A stretch of DNA of 64,000 bases from Treponema sp. (GTDB lineage: Bacteria > Spirochaetota > Spirochaetia > Treponematales > Treponemataceae). Position numbers and translations under genes: made by a program. The stretch is from the NCBI GenBank assembly GCA_016288205.1, contig JAEEYO010000015.1, positions 62,001 through 126,000 on the forward strand. Reading direction: 5' to 3'. This document shows positions 45,801-51,540 of the stretch, piece after piece (the first letter of the stretch is position 1; every line of letters begins with the position of its first letter). Below the pieces are notes generated by a model. It saw only the letters and a list, made by a program, of their open reading frames with translations. It had not been told where the DNA came from and did not search any database.

Positions 45801-47885
45801 GAAAATCCCGGATGTAATGAGATAAAAGACGAACCCCGCATCTATTCCATACTGAACAAGGCAAGTACAAAATCTGGATTCGCACCGTGCTATTATCAGG
45901 AACAGGACGGAGAAAAAGTTTTTGACAGCGAAAAATGGCAGCTTGGTAAATGGCAATACAACGGCGGATGGGAGCGCAGCAGAAGCATAAAGCGGGATAA
46001 AAGCAAGAACGGATTCTATTTCGACACCAGCCATTACGGTTCAGTCGGATGGGGAAATATATGCCGAAATGATCCAGAGGTAGTCGCTGAGTTACTGGAG
46101 AAGAAACATGCCGAAGAAGAGGCTTTAAATGCAAAATTAAAAGCTCAGAGAGATGAGGAAGACATTGAACTCATCGAAGAGATTCTTTCAAGGGAACCAA
46201 ACAATTGGTATGACTCGGGGGAAATACGCTATGGTTGGGAATTTCGGTTTAATTCCAAAGGCTATACCAAAAGCAAAGGGGCAAAAATAGAAGACGTAGC
46301 CCGCATGTATTCCATATTGAACAAGGCGAGTGTAAAACTTGGACTCTCCCCTTGCTATTATCAGATTCAAAATGGAAATAAAATCTATGACAGTGACAAA
46401 TGGGACTTAGGAGAATGGAAGGCAGGAGGAAGCGGAAGGAGTGACTGGGATTACTACAGCTGGGAAAAAGTTAACACCATAAAATGTGATGAATCCGCAA
46501 ACGGCTTCCGCCGCGAAAAATCATACGACGGCTACCATAATGGATCGGTATACAGAATTGATTTCAAGGCAGTGGAAGAACACAAAGCAAAGCTGAAAGC
46601 CGAGGAGGAAGCAAAGAAAGCTGAGGAATTGGCAAAAAAGGCAAAATATAAGGCAGATAGAGAAAAAAAGGATGCCGAGGATGTCATAAAAATTGCTGAA
46701 ATGAAATTTGAATATTGGAGTAACTCCGGAGAAATAAAGTATGGACGCTATATGTTCAATTTCTCCAGCAGCGATTACTACAGCATAAGTAGCATAAATC
46801 CAAGATATGATGATGCACGAATATTTGCAATAATGAACAAGGCAAGCGAAGAGGCTGGTTTCAGACCTTGCTATTACCAGGAGCAGGATGGAGAAAAGGT
46901 CTTTGACAGCAACAAGTGGCAGCTTGGAGAATGGGAGTATTATTATGGATGGACGAAACAGAAAACAATAAAAAAAGACAATGACTCAAATGGATTTTAT
47001 TACAAATCTCAAGGAGCTATATACGGGGATATATATCGCAATGATCCAGAGGCAGTTGCTAAGTTAGAAGAAAAGAAACGTGCCGAGGAGGAGGCCAAGA
47101 AAGCCAAAGAACTGGCAGAGAAAGCAGAGAGAGAAGCGATGCTTAGAGCAAGGAGAGACGCAGAAGATGAGAAATACATCGCAAGCATCCTTGCAATGGA
47201 GCCTGAGCAATATTATAAATCTGGTGAAGTCCAATACGGAACATTTGACAATCGCTTCGACGCAACAAACTACAGCTGCAGACTAAGTTCTGTAACAGCA
47301 GATACTGTACGCACCTATGCCATACTGAATAAGGCAAGCGAGAAAGCTGGATTCAAACCATGCTATTATCAGGTACAGGATGAAGAAAAAATCTTTGACA
47401 GTGAAAAATGGCAGCTCGGAGAATGGAATTACGATAGATGGGAAAAGACAAAAACCATAAAGCAAGAAAATACCTCCAACGGATTCTATTATTACAATTC
47501 TTACGTTCTCCGCAACGATTTTGAACTCGTCATGCAAAAAGTCCGACAAAATGAGGAGATTCAAATTGCAATTGAGCTTTGTTCCATGGTTTCCAAGTAC
47601 CGTCACGGCAGATTCGAATATGAAAGAATTCCAGAAAATTTCCCGTTGGATTCTGAGATATGCGTTTTTGCAATCATGAACCGGGCAAGTACACTTGCAG
47701 AACTTTCTCCTTGCTATTATCAGATGCAAAATGGAACACAAGTCTTTGACACGGACAAGTGGATCTTTGAATATGACAAGGACACAGGCACATATACAAA
47801 CGGCGACAGCATACAAGAGACAAAGAAGGGAAATGGCTTTAGGTTCGATAAAAAGAAACGCATGATAATAAGAAACAAAAAGTAA
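42801..47885 (+). CDS. Giant exported protein of ten Cys-Tyr-Tyr-Gln repeats
   Basis: 1694 residues from ATG 42801 (GGAGG eight bases upstream; an earlier in-frame GTG at 42765 is less likely). Signal peptide MKKKLKKILLALIFVALLPT, then a unique ~180-residue domain. Ten repeats of ~117-180 residues follow; each has an (A/S)I(L/M)NKASEKAGFSPCYYQ-type motif, then FDSDKWQLGEW, a W-rich stretch, TIKxD..NGFY and I/VYR. Repeats 2-9 are joined by Lys/Glu/Ala-rich coiled-coil linkers (AEEEAKKAEELAKKARYKAQ). Each unit has a conserved single Cys. No known domain is recognised. Likely secreted or surface-exposed. Confidence 0.85.
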   Translation: MKKKLKKILLALIFVALLPTGNIFAQSRAISANGVTVPSWMQNCIIINSEYPFGRRTIGQVLSIPQKKTKLKQVTVNNTKVSLDYVLAEDDGSIIWSLYLEFTCVKSGNGGNCYISMLKFEEPLSFKKETVTCSSPYDFNYGYCLGILYECSQKMFIDEVRFNEQKAYEEKIKKIEENLLNDFVSRTSSKYIDDELLDLGEINANAFGNDYLFRLYAVANRASVKKGLTPCYYQKIGDAAPVYDTSKWKFLDRIYQKNEIYLDESATGFIIRGDWKDNLTLARKDFEHKAQIEAKRKVQRDKEDEEFIAKVLAMKPSSWYTNGKIQYSSEEHFSFDFSWGGYSSYTESDYITDNARIYAILNKASEKAGFSPCYYQMQGGKKIFDSKKWQLGNWRIEKWDHEVTLVTWEKTDTIKQDSTCNGFFHNYWGIYRNVPKAVEQKIAEEKALKAKEDVEFIAKVLAMEPDKWSDSGEIHYGQGFWFNSKSYFTSQEPEIEELDSIRPGIMSEIEDAARMYSILNKASVKLGFSPCYYQIQDGNKVYDSDKWDLGEWKAGGSGRSGRNYYSREKVDTIKCDESANGFRRDKSYDGYPGTVYRIDSKAVEEHKAKLKAEELAKKARYKAQREKNDAEDIVKILAMAPKYWSNSGKIEYGQYRFYFSSNEYSISGINPRYDEARISAIMNKASEKAGFSPCYYQELDGAKVFDSDKWQLGEWEYYYGWTKQKTIKKDNDSNGFYYNSQGDIYGDIYRYDPEYVAQKKAEEEAQKAKELAEKEAQKAREQAAKAEREAKLKAIRDKEDEEIIAKILKMEIRNYSTPDSLYYDSGSVMYNDYYGQGLWFNAAGYGSDGRKLKDATRLHAIMNKASEKAGFSPCYYQEQDGAKIFDSDKWQLGEWKGASIGWEKGRTIKQQKDKNGFYCTETSIYRNDPKVVAELEEKKRAEEEAKKAEELAKKARYKAQRDKEDEEFIAKVLSMKMDNWYESGELQYEKYKFQFNLSGYENPGCNEIKDEPRIYSILNKASTKSGFAPCYYQEQDGEKVFDSEKWQLGKWQYNGGWERSRSIKRDKSKNGFYFDTSHYGSVGWGNICRNDPEVVAELLEKKHAEEEALNAKLKAQRDEEDIELIEEILSREPNNWYDSGEIRYGWEFRFNSKGYTKSKGAKIEDVARMYSILNKASVKLGLSPCYYQIQNGNKIYDSDKWDLGEWKAGGSGRSDWDYYSWEKVNTIKCDESANGFRREKSYDGYHNGSVYRIDFKAVEEHKAKLKAEEEAKKAEELAKKAKYKADREKKDAEDVIKIAEMKFEYWSNSGEIKYGRYMFNFSSSDYYSISSINPRYDDARIFAIMNKASEEAGFRPCYYQEQDGEKVFDSNKWQLGEWEYYYGWTKQKTIKKDNDSNGFYYKSQGAIYGDIYRNDPEAVAKLEEKKRAEEEAKKAKELAEKAEREAMLRARRDAEDEKYIASILAMEPEQYYKSGEVQYGTFDNRFDATNYSCRLSSVTADTVRTYAILNKASEKAGFKPCYYQVQDEEKIFDSEKWQLGEWNYDRWEKTKTIKQENTSNGFYYYNSYVLRNDFELVMQKVRQNEEIQIAIELCSMVSKYRHGRFEYERIPENFPLDSEICVFAIMNRASTLAELSPCYYQMQNGTQVFDTDKWIFEYDKDTGTYTNGDSIQETKKGNGFRFDKKKRMIIRNKK
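43330..47860 (+). repeat. Ten tandem ~0.35-0.54 kb coding repeats with higher-order duplication
   Basis: The CYYQ codons occur near 43491, 43917, 44391, 44879, 45419, 45889, 46353, 46868, 47360 and 47712. Units 3 and 7 share a special segment (AGGSGRS then CDESANGFRR), and units 4 and 8 share YYYGWTKQKTIKKDNDSNGF, so a four-unit block seems to have been duplicated. Confidence 0.85.
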
Positions 47886-47937
47886 AACCCAAGGTGGAAA
47901 CATCGGAGAGAGAATTATTTTATGGAGGAAACTGAGT

Positions 47938-48063
47938 ATGACAGTCCAAACATTGACAAAAAAACAAGAAGAGATGCATGAGAAAATCAGGGAAAATGCA
48001 GAAAAACTTGGCTTGACAAAACAAAAGCCTGTTTTGGAACCTTTTTATGATGGTGTAGCTTAG
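47938..48063 (+). CDS. 41-residue helical mini-ORF at the start of a cassette-like block
   Basis: ATG 47938 follows TATGGAGGAAACTGAGT, giving MTVQTLTKKQEEMHEKIREN and 21 further residues to the TAG at 48061. It looks like the charged N-terminus of a longer protein, so it may be a truncated gene. The leader sequence recurs almost exactly at 49313, before the next cassette-like ORF. Confidence 0.45.
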   Translation: MTVQTLTKKQEEMHEKIRENAEKLGLTKQKPVLEPFYDGVA

Positions 48064-48074
48064 GAGGATTTTTT

Positions 48075-48188
48075 ATGGCAAATTTTTAAGGGACAGTCAA
48101 AAAAAAAGACGTGAGCCTGGAAACTCTTTCAAAGCAAATTCAAGAACAACAGACTCAAATAGAGAATTTAGAAAATAAACTATCATGA
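48075..48188 (+). pseudogene. Short coiled-coil ORF interrupted by a stop at codon 5
   Basis: A ribosome site (TAGGAGG) and ATG 48075 give MANF then TAA (48087), after which the same frame continues as GTVKKKDVSLETLSKQIQEQ, QTQIENLENKLS to TGA 48186. One base change in the TAA would restore a 37-residue coiled-coil protein. A GTG at 48111 could start the last 25 residues. Confidence 0.35.
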
Positions 48189-48195
48189 TTTGATA
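48179..48195. repeat. Short hairpin CTATCA/TGATAG upstream of the PD-(D/E)XK gene
   Basis: CTATCA-N5-TGATAG followed by CTTGAATCTTTATTAT. A similar hairpin, CTATCAT-CAA-ATGATAG, lies at 49985-50001 before the FtsZ-like gene. Confidence 0.45.
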
Positions 48196-48231
48196 GCTTG
48201 AATCTTTATTATTATAGATGGAGGATAAAAA

Positions 48232-49239
48232 ATGAGACCAAATCTTTTTTCAATTGCAACAAAAGAACTTTCACAGGATGCATTTATTACATGGCTCTTA
48301 CAATGGGCAGAGGATTCTTGCTTAAATGAAAACAAAGAATTATGTAATACTGGAAAGGAGTTTATTAAAAAACTTATTTCACTAAAGTTCAGTTCTGAAA
48401 AACTCGTAATAAAAAAAGTAAATGCTGGCCGGCAATGGGAAAACATTGATATCTGGGCTGAAATCAATGACGAGTATGTAATAATCATCGAAGATAAAGT
48501 AGACACAGCCGAGCATGATAATCAGCTTGAGCGTTATAAAAAAACTGTCGAGGACTATTATGGGAAAAATATCAAAATACTCTTTGTGTATTTAAAAACA
48601 GGTCTTGAATGTTTGGATGATATTCAAAAAGTAAAAGACAAAGGATGGGAATATTTTAGCAGAAAAGATTTTATTGAATTCCTTCAAAATAAAAAACCCA
48701 AAAATGAAATATACGCGGACTTTGTTTCTAATTTAGCAGAAATTCAAAAAGAAAGTGAAAGTTTTACTGAATTTGAGAAGTTGAACTCTTGGGAAGCAAC
48801 AAAAGGTCTTTATTCATATATCGAAAGCAAATTTGAAGATGATTGGTCTCATTGGGATTATGTCCCAAATCCAAATGGTGGTTTTCTTGGAATGTGGTTT
48901 CATTTTACTCCACTTTCAAGCGAAAAGAATTGTGAGTTGTATCTTCAGATAGAAAATTCTTGTAATAACAAAATAAATCTTTTCATAAAAATTTGCGGGA
49001 AATGGGACCGCACTCTTGATGATTTATATGGTATTCTGGATTTTATTCTTAAAGATGCAGAAAATATAAATTTGGATATTTCTAAACCTGCAAAATATAG
49101 AATTGGAGAATACACATCTGTTGCAATCGTAAATGATGTATTTATAAAAACAGAAAACGGAAAGTTAGACTTAGAAAATATGTTGGATAAAATAAATAAA
49201 GCAATCCTCTTAATAGATAATGTAACAGCTAAAATGTAG
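48232..49239 (+). CDS. PD-(D/E)XK nuclease superfamily protein (PDDEXK_4-like)
   Basis: 335 residues. N-terminus FSIATKELSQDAFITWLLQW, then the nuclease core: NIDIWAEINDEYVIIIEDKVD (Asp, Glu-x-Lys) followed by HDNQLERYKKTVEDYYG. The second half is a unique domain of about 170 residues. This matches the PDDEXK_4 pattern, common on islands and with some defence links, but the activity is unknown. Ribosome site GGAGG. The codon composition is AT-rich relative to the flanking chromosome, suggesting transfer. Confidence 0.8.
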   Translation: MRPNLFSIATKELSQDAFITWLLQWAEDSCLNENKELCNTGKEFIKKLISLKFSSEKLVIKKVNAGRQWENIDIWAEINDEYVIIIEDKVDTAEHDNQLERYKKTVEDYYGKNIKILFVYLKTGLECLDDIQKVKDKGWEYFSRKDFIEFLQNKKPKNEIYADFVSNLAEIQKESESFTEFEKLNSWEATKGLYSYIESKFEDDWSHWDYVPNPNGGFLGMWFHFTPLSSEKNCELYLQIENSCNNKINLFIKICGKWDRTLDDLYGILDFILKDAENINLDISKPAKYRIGEYTSVAIVNDVFIKTENGKLDLENMLDKINKAILLIDNVTAKM

Positions 49240-49252
49240 TAACATCTTGAAC

Positions 49253-49315
49253 GTCTAACAAAGGTTCGTAGCCGACAGGCAGTCAAGCTGCCTGCGGTTT
49301 AAAATATTGTTATAT
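49253..49315 (+). other. attC-like integron recombination site
   Basis: Starts with GTCTAAC (49253-49259), fitting RYYYAAC, and ends with GTTATAT (49309-49315), one mismatch from GTTRRRY. TAACAA and TTGTTA outer arms pair. The centre is CCG-A-CAGGCAG, a TCAAG loop, and CTGCCTGCGG: an imperfect palindrome with one unpaired A, as in attC sites. The segment TTCGTAGCCGAC resembles that of common attC elements. 63 bp total. It lies between two unrelated ORFs, as cassette sites do. Confidence 0.7.
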
Positions 49316-49329
49316 GGAGGAAACTGAAA

Positions 49330-49455
49330 ATGACAATTATTGATGAAAATGGAATGTCCCAGAAAATGGAGGCATTTATATGGCATCAACAACAAGTGAG
49401 AACTACGTTACGGAAACTATTTTGGTTCCCCTTTATAACCGCTCTGCAGGGCTAA
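49330..49455 (+). CDS. Possible 41-residue ORF overlapping the next gene
   Basis: TATGGAGGAAACTGAAA precedes ATG 49330, which opens MTIIDENGMSQKMEAFIWHQ and runs to TAA 49453. It overlaps the 192-residue ORF in another frame, so at most one is the main product. The 5' leader matches that at 47921. I rate real expression as doubtful; it may only be the entry stretch of a cassette. Confidence 0.25.
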   Translation: MTIIDENGMSQKMEAFIWHQQQVRTTLRKLFWFPFITALQG

Positions 49456-49958
49456 GAAAACTCATCTCAAAAAAATTTGGCACAAAACTTAATTTTGGAG
49501 ATTCTATCCAGTTTACAGGGATAAAACTTGATGAAGTGCGGACACTTATCTCATATAAAGTAAAAGTCTATGAATCGTTGATAAAAGCTACTGGAAAAAA
49601 TCCAAAACTTTCTATCATTCTTAATGATGACGAAGGTATAAATGTTTTGCCTGACACAATGGGAGAGGAAGACATGAATGTGATAAGTTTTAAGTATGAA
49701 GGGGAAGAAGAAAGGAATCAATATTGTTTCTGGTTCGAAAGAGATGGAATCGCATTATATTTGCCCGAGGAATTTACCAAATCATATAATAATCACAGAA
49801 ATAAGTTCAAACTCAAAAATGGAAATTTGAGAATGGAGATTGTATCAAAGAAAGATTTTTGGACGCTTACCACAGATGAAATTGCAAATAAAATAGCAAA
49901 ACAAACAAAAGAGTTCGTAAAAGCATACGATGAAGCTGAACTGGAAAACAAAAAATAA
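49380..49958 (+). CDS. Unknown 192-residue protein, likely a cassette gene
   Basis: ATG 49380 with GGAGG seven bases upstream. The sequence is soluble, AT-rich in codon choice, and not recognised: SENYVTETILVPLYNRSAGL, RKLISKKFGTKLNFGDSIQF, then EEERNQYCFWFERDGIALYL, ending in a Lys/Glu helix. No signal peptide. It lies just after the attC-like site and before the FtsZ-like gene. Confidence 0.7.
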   Translation: MASTTSENYVTETILVPLYNRSAGLRKLISKKFGTKLNFGDSIQFTGIKLDEVRTLISYKVKVYESLIKATGKNPKLSIILNDDEGINVLPDTMGEEDMNVISFKYEGEEERNQYCFWFERDGIALYLPEEFTKSYNNHRNKFKLKNGNLRMEIVSKKDFWTLTTDEIANKIAKQTKEFVKAYDEAELENKK

Positions 49959-49961
49959 CCA

Positions 49962-50001
49962 GTCTAGCAAAAACATGCGACTCTCTATCATCAAATGATA
50001 G
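49962..50001 (+). other. Degenerate second recombination-site-like palindrome
   Basis: GTCTAGC (49962-49968), GCGACT, and the hairpin CTATCAT-CAA-ATGATAG (49985-50001) echo the attC layout, but the closing GTTRRRY is missing. It may be a decayed attC or only a hairpin. Confidence 0.3.
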
Positions 50002-50051
50002 TCCATAACCTTTATAATATCACACATAAAACAACACCAACGGAGGAATGT

Positions 50052-50699
50052 ATGGCAGATTCAATCATAAAACTTGTAGGTATTGGTGGGTGCGGAATCA
50101 GCATCATAAACAGCATTGTTGACAAGAACATAAAGGGTGTTGAATGCATTGCGATAGACGCGAATAAACGGGCACTGGATATCTCGAATGCACAGAAAAA
50201 ACTTCTGATAGGGGAAAAATCTGTAGACGGTCTTGGTTCTGGAGGAGCACCGGAAGTTGGGGAGAGTGCCGCTCGGGAAGACGTCGAAGCTATAAAGGAA
50301 TTATTCCCTGAGAAACAGGACTGTATCGCCGTCATTGTTGCAGGCATGGGAGGGGGTACGGGAACTGGTGCCGCGCCAATAGTAGCAGAAATAGCCAGAA
50401 AAAATGGTGCGTCTACCATCGCAATAGTCTGCAAGCCGTTTGATTTTGAGGGTAAAGTGAAAATGCAGTGTGCGGAGGACGGACTTAAAAAACTGCGTGA
50501 AAGCGTAGAAAACGTCATAACACTTAAGAATCAAGGAATTGTGACAGCCGCAGATGATTTACAACTTTCCGAAATATCTTACAAGGATGCATTTAAAATC
50601 ATTAATAATGCCGCGAACAAATTTGTTCAAATGCTTTCTGAGCTAGTTTATGACGATAATATTAAGGGGAATGTAAAATTCATGAAGTCAATATTGTGA
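50052..50699 (+). CDS. Short FtsZ-like GTPase without the C-terminal domain
   Basis: 215 residues from ATG 50052 (GGAGG upstream; the ORF extends upstream in frame to 49995 but those codons cover the hairpin). The FtsZ GTPase domain is clear: IIKLVGIGGCGISIINSIVD, GLGSGGAPEVGESAARED, the tubulin signature AGMGGGTGTGAAPIVAEIAR, and VCKPFDFEGKVKM. It ends at helix H7 with NNAANKFVQMLSELVYDD and GNVKFMKSIL, where the T7 loop of FtsZ (NxDFxD) should be; the catalytic Asp is a Lys, and the C-terminal polymer-contact domain is absent. It is not the cell-division FtsZ (380-420 residues). Function unknown; it may bind GTP without normal polymerisation. Confidence 0.88.
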   Translation: MADSIIKLVGIGGCGISIINSIVDKNIKGVECIAIDANKRALDISNAQKKLLIGEKSVDGLGSGGAPEVGESAAREDVEAIKELFPEKQDCIAVIVAGMGGGTGTGAAPIVAEIARKNGASTIAIVCKPFDFEGKVKMQCAEDGLKKLRESVENVITLKNQGIVTAADDLQLSEISYKDAFKIINNAANKFVQMLSELVYDDNIKGNVKFMKSIL

Positions 50700-50758
50700 C
50701 ATGCAAATGAGTTTACCATATAAAGAAAATTCCCTATAATCACCATCAGGAGAAAAGT

Positions 50759-51520
50759 ATGGAATTCGCGGACATCATCAGCAGGCTTCGGGCGGAAAAA
50801 GGATTGACTCAGGCAAAACTGGCTGAAAAATGCGGCGTGGACGAATCCACCGTCGGGAAATGGGAGTACAAGCTCAGGAAAAACATCTATTTTGACAGCA
50901 TCACGAAGCTTGCGGACGCATTCGATGTTTCGACCGATGTGTTCCGTCCGGACAATCCCGGAATCTTCGATCTGCCCCATCCGCATTTTGAGCAAAGATC
51001 CGTGGGAGAAGAAAAATCCGAGCCACTGTTTGAGGATGTTCCGCTGCGTTTCGGAAGCACGGTTCCCAACGAAAGACAGTCGAAAATCCTGAGATTCTGC
51101 AAGATATACCTTGACGGGCTCGACAAAAGCCATTTCACAAGGGGAGCTGGACAGAACTCGGAGTACGGAACAGGAATCTATTTTTATGAAAGCAAAATTG
51201 ATCTGCTCTTGTGGATCGGATTCACGCCGGACATGCAGCAGAAAAATCCGCGATGCGCGTTTTCAATCGCAATAAACACGGAAATCAAAATCCCTGACGA
51301 GGAACTTGCAGCGTTTGACGCGGTGTGCATCCCGGACGGAGAGGGAGAAAACTGGGTGTACATTCCAATCAAGCATCCCATAACGAGCACATTCGAAACG
51401 GAGCTGCCGGGAGACCTAAAGAAAGCGAGCGACGAGGCACTTTTTTCCGCAATGGGAATCGCAAGAAAAGCCCTGGACAAATCAATGAGGCAATTCAAGA
51501 GCGAGAGAAAATCAATATGA
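50759..51520 (+). CDS. Xre-type regulator with uncharacterised C-terminal domain
   Basis: 253 residues. N-terminal helix-turn-helix (IISRLRAEKGLTQAKLAEKC, GVDESTVGKWEYKLRKNIYF, DSITKLADAFDVSTDVF). The remaining ~180 residues are a beta-rich domain (YGTGIYFYESKIDLLLWIGF, GENWVYIPIKHPITSTF) I do not recognise; it may sense a ligand. Ribosome site AGGAG. It converges on the LuxR-fusion gene, with 20 bases between stops. It may regulate the FtsZ-like gene upstream, by position only. Confidence 0.82.
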   Translation: MEFADIISRLRAEKGLTQAKLAEKCGVDESTVGKWEYKLRKNIYFDSITKLADAFDVSTDVFRPDNPGIFDLPHPHFEQRSVGEEKSEPLFEDVPLRFGSTVPNERQSKILRFCKIYLDGLDKSHFTRGAGQNSEYGTGIYFYESKIDLLLWIGFTPDMQQKNPRCAFSIAINTEIKIPDEELAAFDAVCIPDGEGENWVYIPIKHPITSTFETELPGDLKKASDEALFSAMGIARKALDKSMRQFKSERKSI

Positions 51521-51540
51521 AAAAAGATATACGGAGCAGC

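Noticed and set aside
43330-47860. CRISPR-like periodicity
   Set aside because: The period is ~470 bases, the units are coding and degenerate; no short identical repeats with unique spacers.
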